Shown here: positions 36,214 through 45,433 of the stretch, piece after piece | Position numbering within the stretch: the stretch's first letter is position 1 | How the letters are laid out: each line of letters starts with the position of its first letter | Source: CAZYFH01 sp965197395 | Lineage (GTDB): Bacteria; Acidobacteriota; Vicinamibacteria; Vicinamibacterales; UBA8438 | DNA: 64,000 nt | Reading direction: 5' to 3' | Assembly (NCBI GenBank): GCA_965197395.1 | Contig: OZ240205.1 | Span: 186,001 to 250,000, forward strand | Translations under genes and position numbers: made by a program | Notes under the pieces: model-generated | Database searches by the model: none | The model's input: only the letters and a program-made list of their open reading frames with translations | What the model was told of the DNA's origin: nothing

Positions 36214-37388
36214 CGATCGGTCTCGATCAGGAGGGCGACCGCGTGCACGGCTAGCGCCGCGCCTTGACCGATCGCGTCGAGCCCCTCGGCCGTCTTCGAC
36301 TTGACGCTGACGCGACCCGACGCGACTCCAAGCACGGCCGCCAGACGATCCCGCATCGCGGGCGTGTGCGGAGTCAGCTTCGGCTGCTCCGCGATTACGA
36401 CGACGTCGACGTTGCCGACGGCGAGACCACCCTCGCGAACGAGCGCAACCGCCCGTTGGAGCAGATCAAGGCTCGAGGCGCCCTCCCAGCGTGCATCGGT
36501 GTTCGGAAACTGCTGGCCGATGTCGCGTTCACCCGCGGCGCCGAGGATGGCATCGGTGATCGCGTGGCAGACGGCATCCGCGTCGGAGTGCCCCGCGAGA
36601 CCGCGGTCGTGGGCAATCGTCACGCCGCCCAGCACCAGCGCTCGCCCCTCGACCAGGCGGTGTGAGTCGTAGCCGAAACCGATGCGCGGGGGCCGCAGTG
36701 CCGCGTCACGCCCCGTCGCCCGCGCCTCTGCGTCCGCGAGGTCGGCCGGTGTCGTCACCTTGATGTTGCCCGGGTCGCCGTCGATCAAGCGCACGGGATG
36801 ACCCGCACGCTCGACAAGCATGGCTTCGTCGCTGGCGTCCGCGTCGCCCGCCGCATGCGCGACCGCGGCGGCCAGCACCTCGAGCCGAAACGCCTGGGGC
36901 GTCTGAGCGAGGTAGACGCGCGCGCGCGGCAGCGTACCGCGCACGAACACCGCCCCGCGCTCCTCGCGACCCTCCTTGACCGTCTCGGTCACCTGGAGCG
37001 CTGGGACCGCAGCACCCGTCGCGGCGGCCGCATCGATCGTGCGCGCGATGAGCTCCACCGTGCAGAACGGACGGGCGGCATCGTGCACGACGACGATGTC
37101 AGTGCCCGCCGACACGCGCTGGAGACCAGCCGCCACGGAGTCCTGCCGCCGCGCCCCACCGGCAACGACCTCGAGCGGCGTCACCGTCGACAGAAGCGGG
37201 GGCGGCGGGGCATTCGCGACATCGGGTGGCAGGGCGACGACGATCTCCCCGACCCGGGGGCTCTCGTCGAAGGGGCGCAACGCAGCGTGGAGCATCGTTC
37301 GCGCTCCGAGCCGAAGGAACTGCTTCGGCACGGCGCCGCCAATCCGCGCGCCCCGACCGCCGGCGGCGATGATCGCCGCTACCCGCAC
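36210..37388 (-). CDS. ispDF: Bifunctional IspD/IspF (MEP pathway)
   Basis: Fusion of 2-C-methyl-D-erythritol 4-phosphate cytidylyltransferase and 2-C-methyl-D-erythritol 2,4-cyclodiphosphate synthase. IspD covers about residues 1-228 (IIAAGGRGARIGGAVPKQFL, VVHDAARPF, ARVYLAQTPQAF). IspF covers about 235-392 (GFGYDSHRL, GHSDADAVCHAITDAILGAA, KSKTAEGL), with metal ligands D and H. IspE, the intervening enzyme, is at 46599-47561 in the same gene string. Fused IspDF is known in other bacteria. Confidence 0.95.
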   Translation of the reverse strand: MRVAAIIAAGGRGARIGGAVPKQFLRLGARTMLHAALRPFDESPRVGEIVVALPPDVANAPPPPLLSTVTPLEVVAGGARRQDSVAAGLQRVSAGTDIVVVHDAARPFCTVELIARTIDAAAATGAAVPALQVTETVKEGREERGAVFVRGTLPRARVYLAQTPQAFRLEVLAAAVAHAAGDADASDEAMLVERAGHPVRLIDGDPGNIKVTTPADLADAEARATGRDAALRPPRIGFGYDSHRLVEGRALVLGGVTIAHDRGLAGHSDADAVCHAITDAILGAAGERDIGQQFPNTDARWEGASSLDLLQRAVALVREGGLAVGNVDVVVIAEQPKLTPHTPAMRDRLAAVLGVASGRVSVKSKTAEGLDAIGQGAALAVHAVALLIETDR

Positions 37389-37458
37389 GGACCCACCTGT
37401 CGTCCCTCCTCACCCTGACGCACCGCGTCGGCCGCCTGCCTCGCGGTGCGGTCTGGGG

Positions 37459-38238
37459 TCATGGTCCTGTCGCGGGGCTTGTCGCCTGCGCCACGGGCCG
37501 GTGCGCGATCCGTCGCTCCGCGTCCGCGACCGTCTCCGAGATCACGGCGTGGGTCCGATCGGCGAGCGCGCGCGCGTCACCACGTGCGAGGCCTTCGGTG
37601 ACCAGCGGCGCACGCACCACGAGCGCGACGTCGCCGGGGCACGTCATCAAACGTCCTTTCAACATGACGTGCCGGCTCCCGATGACGGCAACGGGAACGA
37701 CCGGCAGACCGGCTTCGATGGCCAAGAGAAACAGCCCGCGCTTGAATCGCTGGACACGACCATCGCCGCTGCGGGTCCCTTCGGGAAAGACGATGAGGGA
37801 CGCGCTGCGCCGCATCAGAACGGCCACACGCTTCAACGTGGCGGAGCCGGCATGCGACCGGTCCACCAACAGATGTCCGGAGTATCGCAGGTGCCAGCCC
37901 AGCACGGGGAATCGCGCGAGGGACGCCTTGGCGATGATGCGGAGCTGGAAGGGCAGCGTCGCGAACAGGATCGGGATGTCGTAAATGCTCTGGTGGTTGG
38001 AGACGAACACATACGACTGGTCGCGCGCGACCCGGTCGTCGACGTTGGCATGCACGCGCACGCCGGTCGTCGCGAGGATCAACCAGGACCAGACGCGCGC
38101 GCACCCGTGTGCAACGTGGCCCCGTCGATCGACGAGGACCGACGCCATCGAGAGCGCGCCAAGCACAACCGTGTAGACGGAGATCAAGGGAATGAGCCAG
38201 AACACCGTTCGCCACCAATGGAAAGGGGGGAACGACAT
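37459..38238 (-). CDS. plsC: 1-acyl-sn-glycerol-3-phosphate acyltransferase (PlsC family)
   Basis: Adds the second acyl chain in phosphatidic acid synthesis at the inner membrane. The 259-residue protein has two N-terminal hydrophobic segments. Catalytic NHQSIYD (NHX4D type), KASLARFPVLGWHL (motif II region), FPEGTRSGDGRVQRFKRG (motif III) and VVPVAVIG (motif IV) follow in order. It lies 2 bases downstream of radA and may be coupled to it. Confidence 0.9.
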   Translation of the reverse strand: MSFPPFHWWRTVFWLIPLISVYTVVLGALSMASVLVDRRGHVAHGCARVWSWLILATTGVRVHANVDDRVARDQSYVFVSNHQSIYDIPILFATLPFQLRIIAKASLARFPVLGWHLRYSGHLLVDRSHAGSATLKRVAVLMRRSASLIVFPEGTRSGDGRVQRFKRGLFLLAIEAGLPVVPVAVIGSRHVMLKGRLMTCPGDVALVVRAPLVTEGLARGDARALADRTHAVISETVADAERRIAHRPVAQATSPATGP

Positions 38239-38240
38239 GG

Positions 38241-39656
38241 CTACTCAAGCAGCGCCTCCAGCGCCGCCTCCACGGTGTCGACGCCCACCAGGTCGCACGC
38301 GACGTCCTGGTCGAGTCCGGGGAGGTCGCCGGCCGGGAGCACGCAGCGGGTAAACCCGAGCTGCACGGCCTCCTTGACGCGTAACCCGGCCCGACTCGCG
38401 CCGCGCACCTCACCTCCAAGACCGACTTCACCGAACACCGCGGTCCCAGCCGGAATCCCCCGGTTTCGCAGGCTGGAGGCGACGGCGGCGACCACGCCGA
38501 GATCGGCGGCCGGCTCGTTGACCACCAGCCCACCGGCGATGTTGACGAACACGTCCTCGCCCGCAAGGCTGAGCCCCGCTCGCTTCTCCAGGACTGCAAG
38601 CAGCAGCGACAATCGATTATGGTCGAGGCCGCTCGCCGTCCGGCGGGCGGTGCCGTATGCGCCCGTGCTGACGAGCGCCTGCACCTCGACCAGAATGGGC
38701 CGCGAGCCCTCGACCGAACACACCACTGCTGAACCGGGAACGCTCGCGGCGCGCTCTGCAAGGAACAACCGCGAGGGGTTGGGGACAGGCGTCAATCCGG
38801 CACCGGTCATCTCGAAGACCCCGAGCTCGCTCACCGCGCCGAATCGGTTCTTGACCGCCCGCACGACGCGGTGCGCGTGGTGGCGATCCCCTTCGAAGTA
38901 GAGCACCGTGTCCACGACGTGCTCGAGCACCTTCGGCCCTGCGAGGCTCCCATCCTTGGTGACGTGCCCCACCAGGAACGTGGGCAGGTCGCGTCGTTTC
39001 GCGGTGAACAGCAGGTGCGTGGCGGCTTCGCGCACTTGCCCGATGCTGCCAGGCGCGGATTGGAGCGAGAGCGAGTACATCGTCTGAATCGAATCGACGA
39101 TGACGAGCGCGGGTCGGAGTCGATCCACTTCCTCGAGGATGCGTTCGAGGCAGGTCTCGGCCAGCAGATAGAGCGGGGGTCGTCCGATACGCAAGCGCTG
39201 GCCCCGGTCCTTGATCTGGGGCTCCGACTCCTCGCCCGATGCGTACAGCACCGGCCCGACAGACGTGGCCACGTGTGCGGCGGCCTGCAACAGCAGAGTC
39301 GACTTGCCGATGCCGGGCTCGCCGCCCAACAGCACGACCGACCCTGGCACGATGCCGCCGCCCAGCACACGATCGAACTCGTCGAACCCACTGGTGATTC
39401 GCTCGCACGCCACCATGTCGACGTCTGCATACGCGCGCGCGGCCGACCGGCCCTGAGCTTGCCCCAGCCCCAGCCCGTAGCGCGTAACATCGGCCTCCGC
39501 CGAGACCGGGCGGGCCTGCTCCTCGACCATCGTGTTCCACGCGCCGCAGTCGGGACAGCGCCCGAGCCACTTGCTCGCCTGCGCACCGCAGGTCTGGCAG
39601 ACGAAGATCGTGTGCGCGGTGGTCGATTTGGGGCCGCTCGGATTGGATTTGGCCAT
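38241..39656 (-). CDS. radA: DNA repair protein RadA
   Basis: A RecA-like branch-migration ATPase. The 471-residue protein has an N-terminal zinc finger (CQTCGAQASKWLGRCPDCG), Walker A GEPGIGKSTLLLQAA near residue 110, the RadA-specific KNRFG motif, and a C-terminal Lon-like domain (SGLDHNRLSLLLAVLEKRAG). The length and domain order are normal for RadA/Sms. Confidence 0.96.
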   Translation of the reverse strand: MAKSNPSGPKSTTAHTIFVCQTCGAQASKWLGRCPDCGAWNTMVEEQARPVSAEADVTRYGLGLGQAQGRSAARAYADVDMVACERITSGFDEFDRVLGGGIVPGSVVLLGGEPGIGKSTLLLQAAAHVATSVGPVLYASGEESEPQIKDRGQRLRIGRPPLYLLAETCLERILEEVDRLRPALVIVDSIQTMYSLSLQSAPGSIGQVREAATHLLFTAKRRDLPTFLVGHVTKDGSLAGPKVLEHVVDTVLYFEGDRHHAHRVVRAVKNRFGAVSELGVFEMTGAGLTPVPNPSRLFLAERAASVPGSAVVCSVEGSRPILVEVQALVSTGAYGTARRTASGLDHNRLSLLLAVLEKRAGLSLAGEDVFVNIAGGLVVNEPAADLGVVAAVASSLRNRGIPAGTAVFGEVGLGGEVRGASRAGLRVKEAVQLGFTRCVLPAGDLPGLDQDVACDLVGVDTVEAALEALLE

Positions 39657-39684
39657 GGCCAGGGCGGTTAGAAGCTAGTGTCCA

Positions 39685-40827
39685 CTAGGCGAGGCCGGCA
39701 TTATAGACTCGGGCGATCCGGGCACCAGTCCGGCACAGGATCTCGTGGGGCACGGTGCCGATCGCGCTGGCCAGCTCGCAGGCGCCAATTCGGTCGTCAC
39801 CCTGGTCACCGATCAACACGACGGGGTCGCCCGGATCGGCGGCGACGTCACTCACGTCGATGGTCGCCGAGTCCATCGACACCGCCACGATCGGGGCGCG
39901 TCGGCCGCGAACGAGCACGTAGGCCGTCCCGGCCAGACGGAGGTCCAGACCGTCGGCATACCCAGCCGGGACGAGCGCCACGCGCGTTGGCCGTGAAGCG
40001 GCGTATCGGGCTTCGTATCCGGCGGTCTCACCGGCGCGCATCCCTTTGACCGCCACGATCCGGCTTCGCAGCGAGAGAACGGGCGTCACGGCGAGGGCGG
40101 TCTCGAGTGACGGCGGGGTGACACCGTAGAGCAGCAATCCGGGCCGAACCGCGTCGTACCACGTCCGCGGGTCGCGCAGCAGGGCGGCGCTGTTGGCTGC
40201 ATGACACCAGGCACCGCGCAGGCCCAGCTCATGGAGTGTGGCGCGCGCCGCCTCGAAGCGCGCACGCTGCTGATCGAACAACGGATGGGTCGCGCGCTCC
40301 GCGGTGGCGAAGTGCGTATATACGGCGTCGATCTCCAGCGGGCCGCCCCGCACGAGATCGGGCAGCGTCTCGCCGAGATTGTCGTGGCGAAAGCCGAAGC
40401 GGTTCATCCCGGTATCGACCTTGACGTGCACGCGGAGCTGGCAGTCGCGCGCGGTGGCAGCCGCCGCGAGACGGCGCGCGGCGCCGGGTGACGACACCGT
40501 CGGCGTGAGGTGGTGGGCGAAGACCCCATCGAGATCGCTGACACTGAGCGCCCCGAAGACGAGCACCGGGGCCCGCACCCCGGCCTCGCGGAGCTGCACG
40601 CCTTCCTCGATATCGGCGCACGCCAGCATCAGGCGATCGCCTGCGCCGGCCGCAGACTCGAGCGCCCGGGCGACCTCCACAGCGCCATGGCCATACGCGT
40701 TCGCCTTGATGACGGCGATAACGCGCGGCGGAGCGGCCGCGGTGCCGCGGGCGAGGTGCCGCTGAATGACCCGATAGTTGGAGACGAGACGGTCCAGGTC
40801 GACGAGCGCGTGGGTCGGCCGGATCAC
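39685..40827 (-). CDS. alr: Alanine racemase
   Basis: A PLP enzyme producing D-alanine for peptidoglycan. I start at the GTG ending at 40827 (fM-IRPTHALVDLDRLVSNYR), giving 380 residues. The open frame continues 72 codons upstream, but that segment is the GC-rich repeat. The PLP lysine is in AVIKANAYGHGAVEVARALE and the catalytic tyrosine in the AGETAGYEARYAASRP segment. No strong ribosome binding site is visible. Confidence 0.93.
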   Translation of the reverse strand: MIRPTHALVDLDRLVSNYRVIQRHLARGTAAAPPRVIAVIKANAYGHGAVEVARALESAAGAGDRLMLACADIEEGVQLREAGVRAPVLVFGALSVSDLDGVFAHHLTPTVSSPGAARRLAAAATARDCQLRVHVKVDTGMNRFGFRHDNLGETLPDLVRGGPLEIDAVYTHFATAERATHPLFDQQRARFEAARATLHELGLRGAWCHAANSAALLRDPRTWYDAVRPGLLLYGVTPPSLETALAVTPVLSLRSRIVAVKGMRAGETAGYEARYAASRPTRVALVPAGYADGLDLRLAGTAYVLVRGRRAPIVAVSMDSATIDVSDVAADPGDPVVLIGDQGDDRIGACELASAIGTVPHEILCRTGARIARVYNAGLA

Positions 40828-40860
40828 GGCTGGTTTGTGCAGGTCCCGCCCTTCGACGGC

Positions 40861-41043
40861 AAGGCGCGCACAGCGCGCCTCGCGACCGCGGAGCGGGGCT
40901 CTCGGGGTCCCCGCGCAGTGGGCGCGGGGGCTTGGTGCGCAGCCCCATCTCCCCAAAGGCGCGCACGGCGCGCCTCGCGACCGCGGAGCGGGGCTCTCGG
41001 GGTCCCCGCGTAGCGGGCGCGGGGGCTTGGGGCGAAGCCCCAT
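40861..41043. repeat. GC-rich dispersed repeat, two tandem copies
   Basis: Two copies about 95 bases apart (starting near 40861 and 40956) fill most of the alr-dnaB spacer. Each has GGCGCGCAC, GCGCGCCTCGCGACCGCGGA, GCGGGGCTCTCGGGGTCCCC and GCGCGGGGGCTTGG, ending in AGCCCCATCT. They are related to the inverse copy at 19515-19625. The last copy abuts the dnaB stop codon at 41044. They encode no convincing protein. Confidence 0.7.
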
Positions 41044-42390
41044 CTAAGTATAGTCGCGCGTCAGGCTCTGAAAGCGCGTTTGCTGCTTGATAAACGCCAA
41101 CTTGACAGTGCCGGTTGGGCCGTTGCGCTGCTTACCGATGATGATCTCCGCGAGATTCTCGTTTTCGGGGGTCTCCCCGTACATCTCCTCGCGGAAAATG
41201 AACATGACCACGTCCGCGTCCTGCTCGAGCGCGCCCGACTCACGCAGGTCGGCCAGCTGGGGTCGACGATCCGCGCGCGACTCCGGCGCCCGACTCAGCT
41301 GTGACAGCGCCACGACCGGGACATTGAGCTCCTTGGCGAGGCCCTTGAGCGCCCGCGAGATCGACGCGAGCTCCTGCGTCCGGTTTTCGAAACGCCCCCG
41401 GCCCGCCATCAACTGGATGTAGTCGACGATGAGCAGATCGAGCCCGTGCTCGGCCTTGAGGCGACGCGACTTCGCGCGCATCTCGAGCACGCCGATCCCA
41501 GCCGTATCGTCGATGTAGATCCGCGATTCCGACAGTTGCCCCATGGCGGTCGACAGGTGGCCGTAGTCGGCCTCGCTGAGGAGACCGGTCCGAAATCGAT
41601 GGGAGTCGACCTGCGCCTCGGTGGTCAGCATGCGCATGAAGAGCTGCTCTTTCGCCATCTCGAGGCTGAAGAAGCCCACCGTCTTGTCAGTCTTCGTGCC
41701 GATGTGCTGCGCGACGTTGAGGACGAAGGCCGTCTTGCCCATCGACGGCCGCGCGGCCACGATCACCAAGTCGGCCGGCTGGAGACCCGCCGTCAGGTTG
41801 TCGATGTCGGCAAAGCCCGTTGGCACCCCGGTGACCAGGCTCTTGTGGGCCTGCAGCTGCTCGATGGTGGTGAAGCTGTCCTGAACGAGGGCGCTTAGTG
41901 GGACGAAGCCAGCATGGACACGGTCTTCGGCGATCGAGAAGATCTCCTGCTCCGCCCGATCCAACACCGTCTCGGCGTCCTGCTCGGCCTCGTACGCCGT
42001 TGTGACGATCCTATTGGCGGAATAAATCAGGTTGCGGAGCGTCGCCTTCTCCTTGACGATCCGCGCGTAGTGCTCGACGTTGGTTGAACGTGGCACACCG
42101 TCGGCCAAGGCCGACACATACGCCGGTCCACCGACGTCGTCGAGGTCGCCGGCCCGATTCAACTCGTCCTTGAGGGTGACGAAGTCGATCGCTTGGCCCC
42201 GCTCGTTGAGACCGACCATCTTGTCGAACACGCGCCGATGGGCGTCCCGAAAGAAGTCCTGGGCGTCGATCAGCTCGGCCGCGACATTGAACGCGTCGTT
42301 GTGGATAAGGATGGCGCCGAGCACGCACCGCTCCGCCTCCAGGTTGTGCGGAAGCGGCCGCTCGACCGCAGCGACGGCTTGGTTGGCCAT
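41044..42390 (-). CDS. dnaB: Replicative DNA helicase DnaB
   Basis: Hexameric helicase of the replication fork. I start at the ATG ending at 42390 (MANQAVAAVERPLPHNLEAE). The N-terminal domain spans about residues 15-115. The RecA-like domain has ARPSMGKTAFVLNVA (Walker A), LDLLIVDYIQLMAGRGRFEN (Walker B) and VVALSQLSRAPESRADRRPQ. The length is 448 residues and there is no intein. It follows rplI, a common arrangement. Confidence 0.96.
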   Translation of the reverse strand: MANQAVAAVERPLPHNLEAERCVLGAILIHNDAFNVAAELIDAQDFFRDAHRRVFDKMVGLNERGQAIDFVTLKDELNRAGDLDDVGGPAYVSALADGVPRSTNVEHYARIVKEKATLRNLIYSANRIVTTAYEAEQDAETVLDRAEQEIFSIAEDRVHAGFVPLSALVQDSFTTIEQLQAHKSLVTGVPTGFADIDNLTAGLQPADLVIVAARPSMGKTAFVLNVAQHIGTKTDKTVGFFSLEMAKEQLFMRMLTTEAQVDSHRFRTGLLSEADYGHLSTAMGQLSESRIYIDDTAGIGVLEMRAKSRRLKAEHGLDLLIVDYIQLMAGRGRFENRTQELASISRALKGLAKELNVPVVALSQLSRAPESRADRRPQLADLRESGALEQDADVVMFIFREEMYGETPENENLAEIIIGKQRNGPTGTVKLAFIKQQTRFQSLTRDYT

Positions 42391-42455
42391 CTCGTCACCC
42401 GTCCCTACGGTCCGTGGAGACCCAGGGCGGAAGTACGTGACATCCTGGCCGCGCC

Positions 42456-42929
42456 CTACGACGCAGGTGGAGGTTCGGCCGCTGTGGCTTCCCTCACGAC
42501 CTTGACTGTGAGCTCCACGGTCACGTCGCGGTGCAACCTGACGGGAACGGCATACTCGCCCAGCGCCTTGATCGGCTCGGTCAGCGTGATCTTCCGCTTG
42601 TCGAGATCGACCTTCTGTCCCTCGAGACACTCGGCGATGTCGGCCGAGGTAACGGACCCGTAAAGCGTGTCCGTCTCCCCGACGCGACGCGCGATGACGC
42701 ACTCGACCGCCGCGATGCGGTCTCCGATGCTCTGTGCCGCACGGCGCTCGTCGGCTTCGCGCGCCTCGGCGACTTCACGCTCGCGTTCGACCTGGCGTCG
42801 ATTGGCGTCTGTGACGGGCAGCGCGAGCTTGCGCGGCAGCAGATAGTTGCGTGCATAGCCGTTCGCCACGCTCACGACTTCACCGCGGCGGCCCAGGTTG
42901 TCGATCGTTTCTCTGAGGATGATCTCCAT
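42456..42929 (-). CDS. rplI: 50S ribosomal protein L9
   Basis: The elongated L9 bridges the L1 stalk region. The 157-residue sequence begins MEIILRETIDNLGRRGEVVS and has ANGYARNYLLPRKLALPVTD, the connecting helix and the C-terminal domain (GSVTSADIAECLEGQKVDLD). It follows rpsR by 18 bases. Confidence 0.97.
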   Translation of the reverse strand: MEIILRETIDNLGRRGEVVSVANGYARNYLLPRKLALPVTDANRRQVEREREVAEAREADERRAAQSIGDRIAAVECVIARRVGETDTLYGSVTSADIAECLEGQKVDLDKRKITLTEPIKALGEYAVPVRLHRDVTVELTVKVVREATAAEPPPAS

Positions 42930-42947
42930 CGGCGTCCTGCCCCTACG

Positions 42948-43256
42948 CTATTCAGTGACGTATGGGATGAGCGCGAGTTGCCGCGCGCGTTTGACCGCGG
43001 TCGTCAGCTTGCGCTGGTGTTTGGCGCAGGTGCCGGAAATGCGGCGCGGCTGGATCTTTCCGCGCTCCGGAATCGCCATCATCATCACACGCACGTCCTT
43101 GTAATCGATGTAGTCGGTCTTGTCGACGCAGAACCGGCACACCTTGCGCCGACGAAACCCACCGCGGCGGAATGCACCGCCACCGCCAGCAGCGCCACTG
43201 CCACTGCGACCGCCACTGGACCTGGACCCACGACGCCCGCCGCGATCATCACTCAT
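42948..43256 (-). CDS. rpsR: 30S ribosomal protein S18 with Gly/Arg-rich N-terminus
   Basis: Partner of S6 on the platform. The core (KVCRFCVDKTDYIDYKDVRV to QLALIPYVTE) is normal. About 35 N-terminal residues are Gly/Arg/Ser-rich (RGGRRGSRSSGGRSGSG), longer than in most S18 proteins. It overlaps rpsF by 4 bases. The ssb gene that often lies between rpsF and rpsR is absent here. Confidence 0.95.
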   Translation of the reverse strand: MSDDRGGRRGSRSSGGRSGSGAAGGGGAFRRGGFRRRKVCRFCVDKTDYIDYKDVRVMMMAIPERGKIQPRRISGTCAKHQRKLTTAVKRARQLALIPYVTE

Positions 43257-43909
43257 GACTTCACCTCCGCCGGCGGTACGGCTGCCGCATTACCTGACGC
43301 TGTCCCCGGTGCCCCATCGCCCGAAGGCGCCGCGGGTTGCGCATCGACTGCCGGTTGGGCATCTCCGGCCGGCTGAACCTCCGCGGCGGGTTGGACATCC
43401 GCGGGCAGTTGGGCATCCACGGGCGCCGCCGCCGCGGGCAGTTGGGCATCCACGGGCGCCGCCGCCGCGGGCAGTTGGGCATCCACGGGCGCCGCCGCCG
43501 CGGGCGGTTGGGCATCCACGGGCGCCGCCGCCGCGGGCGCGACCCCCTTGGCGGCACGGCGGCGCTGAACCTTCGCTTGACGGCGATCCCGCGCCCGCTG
43601 GGCCTTGCGTAGATCCTCGTCGACCCTCACCACCAGATGACGCAACACTTGATCGTGCACCCGCAGGCGGCGGTCAATCTCGCGGACCATCTCGCCCGGC
43701 CCGTTGATCAGCTCGAGCACATACGTCCCCTCGCGGTGCCGGTTGATCTCGTACGCGAGTCGGCGACGACCCCAATTATCGGTTCGTTCGATCTGACCGC
43801 CCATCTTCTCCGCGATCTCCGTGATCTGCACGTGCATCGCGGAGACGCCTTCCTCATCCGTCTCCGGGCTGACGATGTAGACAAGTTCGTATTGCCGTGA
43901 TTCACTCAT
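43253..43909 (-). CDS. rpsF: 30S ribosomal protein S6 with tandem-repeat C-terminal tail
   Basis: S6 pairs with S18. I start at the ATG ending at 43909 (MSESRQYELVYIVSPETDEE), preceded by AAAGGAGACC. The S6 fold occupies about residues 1-100. The remaining ~115 residues form a basic segment followed by an Ala/Pro/Asp/Gln tail with four copies of the 11-residue unit PAAAAPVDAQ[LP] and then degenerate QPA repeats. The total is 218 residues; typical S6 is 95-135. Confidence 0.95.
   Translation of the reverse strand: MSESRQYELVYIVSPETDEEGVSAMHVQITEIAEKMGGQIERTDNWGRRRLAYEINRHREGTYVLELINGPGEMVREIDRRLRVHDQVLRHLVVRVDEDLRKAQRARDRRQAKVQRRRAAKGVAPAAAAPVDAQPPAAAAPVDAQLPAAAAPVDAQLPAAAAPVDAQLPADVQPAAEVQPAGDAQPAVDAQPAAPSGDGAPGTASGNAAAVPPAEVKS
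43401..43532. repeat. 33-bp coding tandem repeat (4 units) in rpsF
   Basis: Four units of 33 bases starting at 43401, 43434, 43467 and 43500. The first three are identical and the fourth differs by one base in the segment GCGGGCAGTTGGGCATCC (CAG to CGG). Identity at DNA level shows recent expansion, so copy number may vary between strains. Confidence 0.85.
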
Positions 43910-44099
43910 CGGTCTCCTTTCGGACTCGACGGCCACCCCGAGGTGGCAAGGAGCGTTCTACCCGTGTTCGTGACCGCGTCGGCGCTAGCAGCCCGTGGCG
44001 ACAGTCCCGAGGCATTGGACCGCCGACGCATCCCGCCGCGACGTCTCGGTGCAACGCGGCACTTTCACCACGGGGCGGCTAGTGGACTGTAACAGTCGA

Positions 44100-44681
44100 C
44101 TAGTCCGGCCCGGCCTCTTCCTTCCGATTGAAGCGGTTCATCATCACATCGACCCCGTCGCCGACAAACGTCTCGACAGCATCGGCAGCGCGTCCGATGG
44201 CGGTCGCAATCTCCTCCCGTTCCGACTCGTCAAAGCGCGCGAGGACATGATTCGCCAACGCACGCCGCGGTTCGCCGCGACCGACGCCGATACGCAACCG
44301 CGCGAACGTGTCGGCACCGAGCGACTCGATGACCGACGCGAGACCGTTGTGTCCCCCGTCCGAGCCGCCCGAACGTGCGCGGAGCCGGCCCAGGGGAAGG
44401 TTGGCATCGTCGGTCACCACGAGCATGTCGCCGACCGCGATGCGGTAGTACCGCATGAGCGCCGTCGCGGCACCCCCGCTCCGGTTCACGTAAGTCAGCG
44501 GCTTGGCCAGCATCACGTGTGCGTCGGGTCCACGCTGGCGCGCCATGACGGCTTCGGTCGGACTCGATTCGAACGCCAGGTCGAGTCGCTGCGCGAGCTC
44601 GTCGACAACCTCGAATCCAACATTATGCCGCGTGCCGAGGTACTTCGAGCCAGGGTTTCCGAGCCCGATGATCAACTTCAC
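44100..44681 (-). CDS. pth: Peptidyl-tRNA hydrolase
   Basis: Releases tRNA from stalled peptidyl-tRNA. The 193-residue protein has GLGNPGSKYLGTRHNVGFEV, containing the catalytic His in RHNVGF, AKPLTYVNRSGGAA, VVTDDANLPLGRLRARSGGS and GGHNGLASVIESL. It lies after rplY as in many genomes. A short palindrome GACTGTAACAGTC (44085-44097) follows the stop codon. Confidence 0.96.
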   Translation of the reverse strand: MKLIIGLGNPGSKYLGTRHNVGFEVVDELAQRLDLAFESSPTEAVMARQRGPDAHVMLAKPLTYVNRSGGAATALMRYYRIAVGDMLVVTDDANLPLGRLRARSGGSDGGHNGLASVIESLGADTFARLRIGVGRGEPRRALANHVLARFDESEREEIATAIGRAADAVETFVGDGVDVMMNRFNRKEEAGPD

Positions 44682-44714
44682 GCGGCCTGTTCCAGTTCAT
44701 CAATCGGACGGGGC

Positions 44715-45404
44715 CTAATCCCCGGCGGGCTCTCCGCCCTCGGTCTTGCCCTTCTTGGCCGCCTCCGCGTCGCCGCCCTCGCCGTCCGCCGCTTCCGCTT
44801 CCTCTCCCTCGGCCGCCTCGGCTTCAGCCTCTTCTTCCTCCTCGACCTTCGGCGGAATTACGTGCACCAACAGCGTGTCGGGCTCGCTGACGGGGGTCCA
44901 GGTCGCACCCTCGACCACGTCGCGAAGCCGGATGCCATCGCCAATCATCAGCGCGCTGACGTCGACCTCGATGTGCTCGGGGATCTCCGCCGGCATGCAC
45001 TCAACCTGCACGTCGCGACTCACGAAGTCGACGAGCCCCCCCTGTTGCTTGACCCCGGCAGCCTCGCCCGTCAGCGTGACGGGCACGGTCACCGTGATCA
45101 CCTTGTCCATGGCCAGTCGATAGAAATCGATGTGCAGCAGGTCGTCGGTGAACGGATCGAGTTGAAACTCCTTGACCAAGACCTGGCTGGACGCACCCCC
45201 GTCGAGTGCCAGGGCAATCAAGGTGTTGACACCGGACTCGGATGTGAGGATGCGTAGCATCTCTTTTGGGTCGACGGCGATTGCCCGCCCTTCGCGCGTC
45301 TCGCCGCCATAGATCACGGCCGGCACCCGCCCGTCCCGCCTCAGCCGTCGTGCGGCGTTCTTCCCCCTGGTGTCGCGGGAAACCGCCGCCAGCGTCGCTT
45401 CCAT
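44715..45404 (-). CDS. rplY: 50S ribosomal protein L25/general stress protein Ctc
   Basis: Binds 5S rRNA; the long form is called TL5 or Ctc. I start at the ATG ending at 45404 (MEATLAAVSRDTRGKNAARR), preceded by GAGGGAG. The L25 domain (VPAVIYGGETREGRAIAVDP) is followed by the Ctc beta domain (VDFVSRDVQVECMPAEIPEH). About 40 acidic residues (EEEEEAEAEAAEGEEAEAAD) end the 229-residue product. It lies between prs and pth. Confidence 0.95.
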   Translation of the reverse strand: MEATLAAVSRDTRGKNAARRLRRDGRVPAVIYGGETREGRAIAVDPKEMLRILTSESGVNTLIALALDGGASSQVLVKEFQLDPFTDDLLHIDFYRLAMDKVITVTVPVTLTGEAAGVKQQGGLVDFVSRDVQVECMPAEIPEHIEVDVSALMIGDGIRLRDVVEGATWTPVSEPDTLLVHVIPPKVEEEEEAEAEAAEGEEAEAADGEGGDAEAAKKGKTEGGEPAGD

Positions 45405-45433
45405 GCTCGCTCCCTCAATCGCGGAGATGTCCG

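Noticed and set aside
36976..38901. 641-residue rightward open frame across ispDF, plsC and radA
   Set aside because: Antisense to three clearly recognised genes; Arg/Pro/Ser-rich low-complexity translation typical of GC-rich shadow frames.
40828..41043. N-terminal extension of alanine racemase
   Set aside because: The extra 72 codons are the GC-rich repeat, which also occurs as non-coding DNA; the alr family starts at the GTG ending at 40827.
43401..43532. CRISPR-like direct repeats of 33 bases
   Set aside because: Units are tandem without spacers and lie in frame within rpsF.
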